A DNA stretch of 64,000 bases, from the NCBI RefSeq assembly GCF_014779795.1, contig NZ_JACXZS010000016.1:1-64000 (forward strand), given 5' to 3'. The notes under the pieces are model-generated. The model saw only the letters and a program-made list of their open reading frames with translations, did no database searches and was not told the origin of the DNA. Each line of letters opens with the position of its first letter. Position 1 is the stretch's first letter. The translations under genes were made by a program, and so were the position numbers. The DNA comes from Microbacterium helvum (GTDB lineage: Bacteria > Actinomycetota > Actinomycetes > Actinomycetales > Microbacteriaceae). This document shows positions 1 to 7,899 of this stretch, one piece after another.

Positions 1-105
1 CTCCACGGCGAGCTCGACTACCGCCCGCCCATCGAGGTCGAGGACGCGTACTACGCTGACCTGGAATCCGCCCAGCCGGTGATCGCCGGACAGGGAACCC
101 GATAG
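1..105 (+). pseudogene. IS3-family transposase, C-terminal fragment (cut by window edge)
   Basis: An open frame enters from the left edge and ends with TAG at 103-105, giving 34 residues that begin LHGELDYRPP and continue with IEVEDAYY. This resembles the last residues of the integrase-core (DDE) protein of IS3-type elements, which typically end LHGxLGYxPPxEFExxYY followed by a short tail. The upstream part lies outside the window, so whether the element is intact cannot be judged. No IS terminal inverted repeat could be identified in the following 80 bases. The call rests on a short motif and is moderately secure. Confidence 0.6.
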
Positions 106-127
106 GAACGAAACCCAGGGCGATTCA

Positions 128-184
128 CGGAGCGGAGCGGAGCGGAGCCGAGCAGGCCGGAGCGGAGCCGGAGCGGAGCGGTGC
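128..184. repeat. GGAGC-rich low-complexity patch
   Basis: Imperfect tandem copies of GGAGC/GGAGCC fill about 55 bases between the transposase tail and the end of the esterase gene. The patch could mark the old boundary of the insertion sequence or simply be slippage-prone DNA. No function is visible. Confidence 0.7.
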
Positions 185-185
185 G

Positions 186-1268
186 TCAGGCGTGCAGGCG
201 CCGCAGGGCGGTCACGGCGTCGTCGTGCCACCGCCGGGCGGCGGGAAGGACGCCGGTGAAGATCGCGGTGTCGTGCGTGACGCCCTGGTACCGCACGACG
301 CTCGCGTCGACGCCGGCCGCGCGCAGGGCCGCACCGTACGCGTCGCCGTCGCCGCGCAGCGGGTCGTACTCCGCGGTGAGGATCACCGCCGGCGGAAGAC
401 CCTCGTGCGACGCGGCGCGCAGCGGCGAGGCGTAGCGCTCACGCGCATCCTGCGGTCGGGCGAGGTAGGTGCGGGCGACCGAGCGCAGCTCGCGTACCGT
501 GAGGAACCGCGGGATGCCGAGCGCCCGCATCGCGCCGAGGTCGAGGTGCGCGCCCGTGAGGTCGACGACGGGCACCTCCAGCAGCTGCAGCATGAGTGGG
601 TGACGGGCGCGGTCACGATTCACGAGGGTGAGCGCGGCAGCGAGGCACCCGCCCGCCGAGATGCCCTGCACGCCGATGCGGCTCGGGTCGATCCCGAGTT
701 CGGCGGCGGAAGCGACGAGCCAGTCCAGGGCGGCGTACGCCTGCTCGACCTGCGTCGGGTAGCGGTGCTCGGGCGCCAGCGCGTAGTCGACGGCGGCGAT
801 CGCGACATGGGCGTCGACGCAGCGACGCCTGTAGGCGGCATCCGTCGTCGGATAGTCGATGCCGCCGATACGGAACGCGCCCCCGTAGAAGGCGAGCACG
901 CCGGGCACCGGCGCGTCGCCCACGACCGAGGGGTGATAGATGCGGACACGCACCGACGGGTAGCCGGGCACCGCCACCTCGTGCTCGGTGATCCGCACGT
1001 CGGGGCCGGCCGTTCCCACGGTGCTCAGCTCGGTACGGTCCCACGCCAGCGCGGCGCGACGGTGCTTCGCACGGGCGCGGGCATGCGGACCGCGAGACGG
1101 GTCGGACTTCGCACGGGCCTTCGCGGCGACGGGAGCGGCGGCCGGGAGCGGCGCGCGGCCGAACGGCCACAGCGCCGACAGCCTGCCGCGCACGACGCCG
1201 ACGGCCTGGTCGAACATGTACTTGCGGTGCACGCGCAGGCGCTCGTCGAAGAACGGGTCGAGGCGCAT
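186..1268 (-). CDS. alpha/beta hydrolase, HSL-type esterase/lipase
   Basis: This 360-residue protein has the hormone-sensitive-lipase fold. The nucleophile elbow GISAGG places the catalytic serine near residue 204, the acid is in AEYDPLR near 302, and the histidine is in GVTHD near 332. Family members carry HGGG for the oxyanion hole; here the matching stretch reads FYGGAF (about 128-133), so the leading His is replaced by Tyr. A basic, Ala/Arg-rich N-terminal segment of about 70 residues precedes the fold. The ATG at 1268 is chosen because the protein then starts with MRLDPFF; an in-frame start 33 bases upstream is possible. Substrate unknown; likely a cytoplasmic carboxylester hydrolase. 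Confidence 0.85.
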   Translation of the reverse strand: MRLDPFFDERLRVHRKYMFDQAVGVVRGRLSALWPFGRAPLPAAAPVAAKARAKSDPSRGPHARARAKHRRAALAWDRTELSTVGTAGPDVRITEHEVAVPGYPSVRVRIYHPSVVGDAPVPGVLAFYGGAFRIGGIDYPTTDAAYRRRCVDAHVAIAAVDYALAPEHRYPTQVEQAYAALDWLVASAAELGIDPSRIGVQGISAGGCLAAALTLVNRDRARHPLMLQLLEVPVVDLTGAHLDLGAMRALGIPRFLTVRELRSVARTYLARPQDARERYASPLRAASHEGLPPAVILTAEYDPLRGDGDAYGAALRAAGVDASVVRYQGVTHDTAIFTGVLPAARRWHDDAVTALRRLHA

Positions 1269-1325
1269 GACACCATCTTGGCGCGCACGGTCCCGCGCCA
1301 CCCAGAGGTTGACAGTCGGGCATCC

Positions 1326-1445
1326 CCGGCTCTGCTCGCGAATCCCCTGCTTCGGCGAGACAAGGGATTCACCGCGAACCAGGGGACGACACCCCCGGTC
1401 TCGGCGCGATTCCCCTGGCTCGACGGGCAGATCCCTGGTCTCGGG
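1326..1445. repeat. dispersed AATCCCCTG / CAGGGGATT repeat cluster
   Basis: Several copies of a CCCCTG(G/C)-containing word alternate with CTCGGCGAG-like linkers. One pair forms an imperfect hairpin (1340-1349 against 1361-1370). The same vocabulary recurs at 44667-44790 and 48700-48801. Together with the terminator and the 33-bp repeats it fills the otherwise gene-free stretch 1269-1623. Confidence 0.6.
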
Positions 1446-1472
1446 ATGCCGGCGGCCGTGCGAGCGGGTACG

Positions 1473-1510
1473 CGAAAGGCCCGGAGTTCCGAGGAACTCC
1501 GGGCCTTTCG
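1473..1510 (-). terminator. perfect 18-bp hairpin, terminator for rpmB-rpmG-rpsN
   Basis: Arms 1473-1490 and 1493-1510 are perfectly complementary, with a GC core flanked by AAA/TTT, so it can act in both directions. It lies downstream of rpsN, beyond the 33-bp repeats, and is the likely end of the ribosomal protein transcript. Confidence 0.85.
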
Positions 1511-1516
1511 TGAAGC

Positions 1517-1633
1517 GTGCTGGCTTACCAGCTCACCGTGCTTGTTCGCGTGCTGGCTTACCAGCTCACCGTGCTTGTTCGCGTGCTGGCTTACCAGCTC
1601 ACAGTGCTTGTTCGCGTGCTGGCTTACCAGCTC
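1517..1633. repeat. 33-bp tandem repeat, 3.5 copies, built on the rpsN stop region
   Basis: Units begin at 1517, 1550 and 1583, with a fourth, 18-base partial unit from 1616. Units one and two are identical and the third differs at one base. Read on the minus strand each unit contains GAGCTGGTAAGCCAGCAC, whose GAGCTGGTAA is the end of rpsN (Ser-Trp-stop). The partial unit is the genuine gene end, so the array looks like outward duplication of the rpsN 3' end. Confidence 0.95.
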
Positions 1634-1929
1634 GACTTGGTCACGCCGGGCAGCTCGCCACGGTGCGCCATGTCACGGAAGCGGACACGCGAGATGCCGA
1701 ACTTCGTGAGGACACCGCGGGGGCGGCCGTCGATGACGTCGCGCGAACGCAGGCGGACCGGCGACGCGTTGCGGGGCAGCTTCTGCAGACCCACGCGAGC
1801 GGCCTCGCGCTCTTCGTCGGTCGAGTTCGGCGAAACGAGCGCCTTCTTCAGCTCAAGGCGCTTGGCGGCGTAGCGGTCGACGACCTCCTGGCGCTGCTTG
1901 TTGCGCGCGATCTTGCTCTTCTTAGCCAT
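1624..1929 (-). CDS. rpsN: 30S ribosomal protein S14, zinc-independent (C-minus) form
   Basis: A 101-residue S14 starting MAKKSKIARN, with the conserved SPVRLRSR and GISRVRFRDMA blocks near residues 57 and 77. It has no cysteine, so it lacks the CxxC zinc ribbon of the short S14 form; the long cysteine-free form is the one actinobacteria make under zinc limitation. A strong Shine-Dalgarno GAGAGGAG lies inside the end of rpmG, only three bases separate the genes, and the product assembles into the small subunit head. It is last in the rpmB-rpmG-rpsN unit. Zur control is expected from related genomes, but no Zur box was seen upstream of rpmB. Confidence 0.95.
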   Translation of the reverse strand: MAKKSKIARNKQRQEVVDRYAAKRLELKKALVSPNSTDEEREAARVGLQKLPRNASPVRLRSRDVIDGRPRGVLTKFGISRVRFRDMAHRGELPGVTKSSW

Positions 1930-1932
1930 GGA

Positions 1933-2103
1933 TCAACGCTCCTCTCGGAAATCGACGTGCTTGCGGATGACCGGGTCGTACTTCTTGAGCACGATGCGGT
2001 CGGGGTTGTTGCGGCGGTTCTTGCGCGTCACGTAGGTGTACCCCGTGCCGGCGGTCGAACGCAGCTTGATGATCGGACGGACGTCCTGTGCCTTCTTGGC
2101 CAT
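1933..2103 (-). CDS. rpmG: 50S ribosomal protein L33, zinc-independent form
   Basis: A 56-residue basic protein starting MAKKAQDVRP, with the L33 hallmark RKNRRNNPDRIVLKKYDP. Zinc-binding L33 has two CxxC pairs; this one has no cysteine at all and is therefore the C-minus paralogue. Its ATG overlaps the rpmB stop by one base (TGATG), indicating translational coupling, and its end holds the rpsN ribosome-binding site. It belongs to the large ribosomal subunit near the E site. Confidence 0.95.
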   Translation of the reverse strand: MAKKAQDVRPIIKLRSTAGTGYTYVTRKNRRNNPDRIVLKKYDPVIRKHVDFREER

Positions 2104-2339
2104 CAGAGCTTCACACCCTTCGCCTGGAGGTCACGCACGACCGCCTCGATGCCGCGAGCGTCGATGACCTTGATGCCCTTGGCCGAGACGTTGAGCTTGA
2201 TGTTGCGACCCAGCGACGGAACGAAGTAGGTCTTCTTCTGCACGTTCGGGTCGAAGCGGCGCTTCGTCCGGCGGTGCGAGTGCGAAATGTTGTGACCGAA
2301 GCCGGGAACTGCTCCAGTCACCTGGCACACTGCTGCCAT
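2103..2339 (-). CDS. rpmB: 50S ribosomal protein L28
   Basis: A 78-residue protein starting MAAVCQVTG, with the L28 signature HSHRRTKRRFDPNVQ near residues 20-34 and the conserved IKVIDARGI. Only one cysteine remains, so a complete zinc site is absent, as in C-minus L28 forms. It is first in the operon; an AAGGAGA ribosome-binding site precedes the ATG at 2339. The 5' flank holds a REP-like palindrome (2399-2420) but no recognisable TGANAA-type Zur box. Another rpmB copy is expected elsewhere in the genome. Confidence 0.95.
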   Translation of the reverse strand: MAAVCQVTGAVPGFGHNISHSHRRTKRRFDPNVQKKTYFVPSLGRNIKLNVSAKGIKVIDARGIEAVVRDLQAKGVKL

Positions 2340-2398
2340 AGTGATGTCTCCTTAGTACCGTGAGGCCGGACGGCCCCACCCAAGATCCCTTGTCTGCA

Positions 2399-2420
2399 CC
2401 CTTCGACAAGCTCAGGGACC
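2399..2420. repeat. REP-like palindrome CCCTTCGACAAGCTCAGGG
   Basis: A hairpin-forming word of a type dispersed in many high-GC genomes sits upstream of rpmB. A sister copy (CTTCGACAGGCTCAG on the minus strand) is embedded in the start of the E1-beta gene near 20560-20580. The remaining 2421-2706 region holds no gene; only the promoter-like palindrome at 2559-2576 stands out. Confidence 0.7.
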
Positions 2421-2558
2421 GGGATGAACCGGCCTGAAGTCGAGGGAGGATGCGAACTGCGTGCTGGAGTGCGCGCAGACAAAGAGTCAGTCTAGCACGC
2501 GTGGCCCGTCGGCCCCGACCTCGACGAGGCGCGCGCCGGCGCGAAGGCCAGGTCAGGG

Positions 2559-2576
2559 TATATTCCCGCGTGGGAA
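2559..2576 (+). promoter_or_regulatory. candidate -10 box TATATT fused to palindrome TTCCCGCGTGGGAA
   Basis: TATATT (2559-2564) is the only AT-rich hexamer in this stretch. It runs directly into a 14-base palindrome (2563-2576) placed where an operator would block transcription of the giant membrane protein starting at 2707. No convincing -35 element was found, so this is tentative. Confidence 0.4.
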
Positions 2577-2706
2577 TGGCTCTGGGGACGACATCCAAAC
2601 GACGCCCATGCGGGTCGCGACGCCGTTGCCGTTCCAGACAAATTCTCGCGCGTCCGCCCCGGCGGCCTCGACGATGATGCTCATCCGCCGCCTGAGAGGG
2701 GACACG

Positions 2707-5700
2707 ATGACCGAGCCGCGCACGGCCACTCGGATCTGGCCGTCTTCGCCGTACGACCTCGCCGACGCGCACCGCTGCCCGTCGTGCTTCACCGTGGTCT
2801 CCGCCGCGACCTGCCCGTCGTGCGGGTTCGCGCTCACCGACGCGCGTGCGCCGCAGGTGCTCGAGCTCGGCCGCCGCCTGCTCGACACCGAGATCGCGCG
2901 CCAGCGCCTCATCGACGAGATCAGGGCGTCGCACGCCGCTGTGCAGGTGGATGCCGCCACCCCCGGTTCCGCGTCGGTCTCGGCGATCCGCGTCGTCGCC
3001 GCAGACGCCACTGTGCCGGCACCGGCGGCGCCCCGGCCGATTCCGACCGAAGCGGACGTCGCCGTCCCGACGCTGACCGATGCCGAGCCCGATCCCCTGG
3101 TCGCCCTGTCGGCTCTCTCCGCCGAGGCCGAATCGGGAACGCCGGAACTGCCCTTACCGTCCACTGTCGCCCCCGCGGCGGCGACCGTCTCGCAGACGGT
3201 GCCGGCCCGCCCCGGTCCCGAGGCGCCGGGGCGGCCGCCGGCAGCTCCGGCTCCCGTGGCCTCCACACCGCGGCGCCGCCTCACCGTGCCGGTGCTGCTG
3301 CTGATCGTCGGGGTCTCCCTCGTCGGCATCGCGGCGGTGTTCTTCCTGCTGCTGGCCTGGTTCGTCGCCGGAATCGCGGTGAAGGCGCTCATCATCGGCG
3401 CCATCACGCTGGCGACGATCGTCGTGGCCTCGTGGCTGCCGCGACGGGACCTGACCGCGACCGCGGAGGGCGTCGGCGCGCTCGGCGTCGTACTGCTGGC
3501 CCTCGACGCGTGGGCCGTCCGCGCGAACGACCTGTTCGGCGCCGGCGGCACTGATCCCGCCGTCTACACCGGCGTGGCCGCCCTCGTCGTGGCGGCGCTC
3601 TGCCGCGTATGGGCGCGTGTCTCGGGTCTGCGCGGCCCCGACCTCGCGACATCGCTGGCGGTGCCGGCGGGCGCCGGGTTCCTGGTGGGCGGCCTCGCCG
3701 CCCTGCCGTCGGCCGAGGCGCTCGTCGCGGGCTTCCTCGGCGCCGGCGTCGGCGGCCTCGTGCACGCCCTGCCGGCGCCGTGGTCATCGGCGCGAGGCGG
3801 GGCCGGCGGGGTGCCGGAGCGGGTCGTGCTGGCGGCATCCGGAATCCTGGCGGTCATCGCCGCGGCACTCACCGCGTGGACGGCGACGGGCGACGCGGTC
3901 GCCGTGGCGGTGTGGTCCAGCGCGCTGGTCGTCGTGCTGGGCGCGGCGCACGCGTGGCTCGCGCGACGACCGGTCGCGGGTGAGCCGCTGCCCGCGGCCG
4001 ACCTGCTGTCGGGCGCCGCCGGCGGCCTCGCGGCGACTGCGGCGGGCCTCTCCGGCTGGCAGCTCGCGCTGCGGATCGACGAGCCGCTCTTCGCCGTGCT
4101 GGTCGCGCCGGTGCTGGCGGTCGGCACCGCGGTCGTGGTCGATCTGCTCCGTCAACGCCGCCCACGGTCCGCGTGGATCGCCCCGGCGATCGCCTCGGCC
4201 GTGATCGGGGGAGTCTCTCTCGCCGGGATCGTGATCTCGTGGCTGTGGCAGGGCACGAGTGCGATCGCCGACTCGTGGACGCCCTGGCACACGGATGCCT
4301 TCGCCGTCCCGCTCGCGGCGCCCGAGGCTCCGCTGCTCGCTGTGATCGGCGCGGTGCTCGTCGCGGCGCTGCTGCTGCTGTCGCCGACCCTGCGCCGCCC
4401 GGTACTCACCGACGTCCGCGCGATCGTGGTGGCGGTCGTCCTGCTCACCGCCGCCGCGCGCACCGCGGTTCCCGCCGCGCTCGTCGGGGCCGCCCTCGCC
4501 GTCGCGATCGGCGCACTGCTCGCCGTCGTCGTGCGGCACCGGGCAGGAGGCACGGCGTGGGGCTGGATCGCCGCCGGCCTCGGCTCCGTCGTCATGGCCT
4601 ACGCCGCGGGGACGGCGACGCCCTGGCTGTGGCTGATCGGCATCGTCGTGGCGGCCGCGTATCCCGTCGCGCTGCGGCTGCTGCTGCGCCCCGCCGACCT
4701 GCCTGCGGTCGCCGCCGCGCTGGGGCCGGTGGCCGTCGGCGCGGTGTCGGCGCTTCTCGCGCCCGGTGCGCTGAGTGCCGTCACGGGGGTCCGGATCGGG
4801 ATGGATGCCGTCGTCCCGGCGCTGCTGCAATGGGTGGCCGTCGCCGCACTCGCGGCCGCGATCGCGCTGCGCGTCGAACGTGCATCACGCAGCGCGCTGG
4901 CAGTGTCGGCCGAAGCGCTGGTCGTGGTCGGCCTGGCGTGGACGGCGACCGCCGCGATCGGCGCCCCGGGATCCACGACCGGGTCGAACGCGCTCGCGAC
5001 CGTGCTCGGCGAGCCGTGGACCGGCATCGCATGCGGTGCGCTGCTGGCGGCCGGCCTGATCGTGGTGGCGCTCGGCCGCACGCGCGTCGAGGGCGTCGCG
5101 CGTCTGGGCGCCACCGCGCTGCTCGCGCCGGCTCTCGCCGGTCTCGCCCACACCGTTCTCGCCGCGCTGGGCGTCGCGCAGACAGGCTGGGCCGCCGCGG
5201 TGCTCGTCGCCGCCGCCGCCGCCGTGCCCGTGCTCGCGGCCCTGCTGTCGGCGACGACCCGGCCGACGTCGAACCCGGTCGCAGCGCGCAGCGCGGCAGC
5301 CGTTCCCGCGGCGACAGCGGCACGCGCGGCCGCGGACCTCGGCGCCGCCGCGACGGTGGCGGTCACGGCGTGGGGCATCGCGCCGGCCCTCGCGTGGGCC
5401 GTGCTCGCACTCGTCGCGGTCGGATTCGGCGCGGCGGCGGTCACGCGCGGCTGGACTGCGCCCGCGGTGTCGACGGGCGACGGCTCAGCCGACCGCTCGG
5501 GCGACGAGCGCTTCACGACCCGAGCGGTCGGGGTGCCCGTCTCGCGCGCGCCGCGACGGCTGCTGCTGTGGCCGGCCCTGGTCGCCACGATCGCAGCCTG
5601 GTGGTCCTGGCTCGGCGACGGGACGCCGGCGACCGCCTTCACGGTCGAGGCGTACACCGTGCCGGCTGCCGTCGCGCTCGTCGCCGCGGCCGCCATGACG

Positions 5701-7818
5701 GCATGGTTGCGCCGACGCGCCGAGGCGAGCATCGCCCTCGCAGCGGGCCTCGGGATCGGCCTGTGGAACTCGGCCGTCGTCGGCTGGACCGGCACTCCTG
5801 TGCGCGGGGCCGTCGTCGCGCTCGTCGGGGCCGCGATCGCCCTGGCGCTGTCGTTCACGCCGGTGCGCGGCATCCGTCCCGTCTCACTCGTCGGCGCCGC
5901 CGTCGCCGTGGCAGGCATCGCACTCGTCGTGGTCGAGCGGGCCGCGGACGGCCCGTGGACCCCGCTGTGGCTGCTGCTGCTCGTCGTCGTCGCATACGCA
6001 TCGGGCTTCGGCATGACGCGCGTGCGCTCGCGCGACGCGGCCACGCAGGCCTACGCGCTGGTCGTGCCGCTGGCCGCCCTCGTCGTCGCGATCGTGCCGC
6101 TATGGCCGCTGCTGAACGAGCCCCGCGTGGTGATCGCCGCGTTCGTCGTGCAGGGCGCCCTGCACCTGGCGGCGGCGGCTCTCGATCGCCTGCCATGGAC
6201 CGCCGCCACCCGCTGGGTGTCGTTCGTCGGCGCGGTGGCCGTCGGCGCCGGTGCGCTCGTCCAGGGCCACGTCGACGCGATCGAGGCGGTCACGCTGCCG
6301 ATCGCGCTGTTCTGCCTCGGGGGCGCGGTGCTCGGGATGCTGCGCCGCGGGCGCGCGGGACGGCCGTGGCCGGACGGCGAGGGCGCCGCCTGGATCGGGG
6401 GGCTCCTGCTCGCGGGCGCGCCGAGCCTGGTCGCCGCACCGGAACCGGCGCGCGTGTGGACGGTGATCGTCGCGGCGCTCGTCGCGGCGGCGGCGCTGGC
6501 CGCGATCCCGGTGCGCGAGACGCCGGCGGTCCAGGCTGTGACGGTCGAACCGGCGGCGCCTGCACCGGTCGCGCTGCCGACCATCACCACGCCTCACGAG
6601 CCGCGACCGCGGCGCACGGGCCTTGCCGCGCTGCGCGCGCCGTCGGCACTCGTGCTCTCGGGCCTCGCCCTCGCGATGGGCGTGCGCGGCTTCGTCGCAC
6701 CGATGCTGGAGTCAGGCGAGGCCGCCGCGATCGTCGCGGCCGTCGGAGCGCTCGGCATCGCCGTCCTGCTGACCGCGACCGCGAACGGGCCCCGTGACGT
6801 CGTCGCACCCGCCTGGCTCGCGGGCGTCGGCTCGGTGGTTCTCGCCGTGGTCGCGATCGCCCGCACCGACGGCGACCTCGGTCGGACGGTGCTCGTCGCG
6901 GTGATCGGTGGCGCGATCGGCGTCGGCGGCGCGGCCGTCCTGGGTCTGCCGCGGTGGCGCGCCCTCGGCGGCGTCCTCGCCGTCGGCGGCCTCGCCGTGT
7001 CGCTCATCGCGTGCGGCGTGCGCTTCGCGTGGGTGCGGGACGCCGCCGGGTTCGAGCCCGATCTGTTCCTCCTCGTCGCGGCGGGGATCACGCTCGCGAT
7101 CGGGCTCACCGCCCTGCGCGCGACCGCATCGGTGCGCGTCGGCCGCGTCGTGGGCGCGGGCTTCGCGGTCGCGACCGTGCTCTTCACGATCGCCGAGGGG
7201 ATGCTGCTGGCCACCCACGACGAGGGCTCCGGCATGCGCACGGTCTTCGCGATGAGCGCGCTGACGGTCGTCGCCATCAGCGGGGTGCTCGCTCACGGGC
7301 GCCTCGGCGCGATGCTCGTCGCCGCGGCGGCGATCTCGGGAGTGGCCCTCGGGATCGTCGCACTGCTCGCGTTCGGCGTGCGCCCGGTCGAGCTGGTGAC
7401 GGTCCCGCCCGCGCTCGGCGGCCTGGCCTACGGGGCTCTCGCTCTGCGGCGCAGGCCCGATGCACGCTCCTGGCCGACGCTCGGACCGTGGCTGGCGCTG
7501 CTGACCGTGCCGTCGCTGCTGCTCGACTTCGGCACGTCGGCGCTGTGGCGCATCGTCGCGCTCGGGGTCGTCGCGATCGCGCTCGTCGTCGTCGGCGCCG
7601 TGCGGCGGCTGCAGGCACCGCTCGTGCTCGGAGCTGTCGTGCTGCTCGTGCACGCGGTCGCGCAGCTGTGGCCGTGGATCTCGGCCGCCTACACCGCGGT
7701 TCCCTGGTGGCTCTGGCTCGGCATCGGCGGCGCGCTGCTGATCTACATCGCGGCACGATACGAGAGGCGCATGCGCGCCCTGCGCACGGCTTACCTCGCG
7801 GTCACATCGCTGCGCTGA
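2707..7818 (+). CDS. giant polytopic membrane protein with N-terminal zinc ribbon
   Basis: A 1703-residue protein of unknown function. Residues about 22-42 form a CPxC...CPxC zinc ribbon, followed by a helical stretch (ELGRRLLDTEIARQRLIDEI), an Ala/Pro-rich linker to about residue 190, and then a very long series of hydrophobic segments (several dozen likely membrane helices) to the C-terminus, with short Arg-rich loops and two longer hydrophilic loops near residues 920-950 and 1280-1310. The ATG at 2707 has GAGAGGGG seven bases upstream; longer in-frame starts lack a site. It stands alone, ending at a shared terminator. Family membership is not recognised beyond actinobacterial zinc-ribbon membrane proteins; a role in envelope biogenesis is only a guess. 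Confidence 0.85.
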   Translation: MTEPRTATRIWPSSPYDLADAHRCPSCFTVVSAATCPSCGFALTDARAPQVLELGRRLLDTEIARQRLIDEIRASHAAVQVDAATPGSASVSAIRVVAADATVPAPAAPRPIPTEADVAVPTLTDAEPDPLVALSALSAEAESGTPELPLPSTVAPAAATVSQTVPARPGPEAPGRPPAAPAPVASTPRRRLTVPVLLLIVGVSLVGIAAVFFLLLAWFVAGIAVKALIIGAITLATIVVASWLPRRDLTATAEGVGALGVVLLALDAWAVRANDLFGAGGTDPAVYTGVAALVVAALCRVWARVSGLRGPDLATSLAVPAGAGFLVGGLAALPSAEALVAGFLGAGVGGLVHALPAPWSSARGGAGGVPERVVLAASGILAVIAAALTAWTATGDAVAVAVWSSALVVVLGAAHAWLARRPVAGEPLPAADLLSGAAGGLAATAAGLSGWQLALRIDEPLFAVLVAPVLAVGTAVVVDLLRQRRPRSAWIAPAIASAVIGGVSLAGIVISWLWQGTSAIADSWTPWHTDAFAVPLAAPEAPLLAVIGAVLVAALLLLSPTLRRPVLTDVRAIVVAVVLLTAAARTAVPAALVGAALAVAIGALLAVVVRHRAGGTAWGWIAAGLGSVVMAYAAGTATPWLWLIGIVVAAAYPVALRLLLRPADLPAVAAALGPVAVGAVSALLAPGALSAVTGVRIGMDAVVPALLQWVAVAALAAAIALRVERASRSALAVSAEALVVVGLAWTATAAIGAPGSTTGSNALATVLGEPWTGIACGALLAAGLIVVALGRTRVEGVARLGATALLAPALAGLAHTVLAALGVAQTGWAAAVLVAAAAAVPVLAALLSATTRPTSNPVAARSAAAVPAATAARAAADLGAAATVAVTAWGIAPALAWAVLALVAVGFGAAAVTRGWTAPAVSTGDGSADRSGDERFTTRAVGVPVSRAPRRLLLWPALVATIAAWWSWLGDGTPATAFTVEAYTVPAAVALVAAAAMTAWLRRRAEASIALAAGLGIGLWNSAVVGWTGTPVRGAVVALVGAAIALALSFTPVRGIRPVSLVGAAVAVAGIALVVVERAADGPWTPLWLLLLVVVAYASGFGMTRVRSRDAATQAYALVVPLAALVVAIVPLWPLLNEPRVVIAAFVVQGALHLAAAALDRLPWTAATRWVSFVGAVAVGAGALVQGHVDAIEAVTLPIALFCLGGAVLGMLRRGRAGRPWPDGEGAAWIGGLLLAGAPSLVAAPEPARVWTVIVAALVAAAALAAIPVRETPAVQAVTVEPAAPAPVALPTITTPHEPRPRRTGLAALRAPSALVLSGLALAMGVRGFVAPMLESGEAAAIVAAVGALGIAVLLTATANGPRDVVAPAWLAGVGSVVLAVVAIARTDGDLGRTVLVAVIGGAIGVGGAAVLGLPRWRALGGVLAVGGLAVSLIACGVRFAWVRDAAGFEPDLFLLVAAGITLAIGLTALRATASVRVGRVVGAGFAVATVLFTIAEGMLLATHDEGSGMRTVFAMSALTVVAISGVLAHGRLGAMLVAAAAISGVALGIVALLAFGVRPVELVTVPPALGGLAYGALALRRRPDARSWPTLGPWLALLTVPSLLLDFGTSALWRIVALGVVAIALVVVGAVRRLQAPLVLGAVVLLVHAVAQLWPWISAAYTAVPWWLWLGIGGALLIYIAARYERRMRALRTAYLAVTSLR

Positions 7819-7821
7819 GCC

Positions 7822-7878
7822 TCGGGGGTCACGACGCGCCGTGTCCAGCGCCGCGATACCGCGATCCGTGACCCCCGA
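7822..7878. terminator. bidirectional hairpin between convergent genes
   Basis: Perfect 12-base arms (7822-7833 and 7867-7878, TCGGGGGTCACG and its complement) flank a 33-base loop. The pair sits exactly between the ends of the giant membrane protein and the DsbA-like gene. Confidence 0.7.
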
Positions 7879-7899
7879 AGCCCGCCTCAGCCCGCTCCG

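Noticed and set aside
128..184. GGAGC repeats as an IS terminal inverted repeat
   Set aside because: There is no matching inverted partner in the window and the patch is simple low-complexity DNA.
1517..1633. Possible CRISPR array
   Set aside because: Units are contiguous with no unique spacers, and no cas genes are nearby.
1517..1873. Plus-strand frame with a repeated LAYQLTVLVRV peptide
   Set aside because: It is the 33-bp DNA repeat read in frame, opposite rpsN; there is no ribosome-binding site and the rest is the complement of a ribosomal protein gene.
2340..2480. Zur box before rpmB
   Set aside because: Searched for TGANAATNNTTNTCA-like dyads; only the REP-like palindrome is present.
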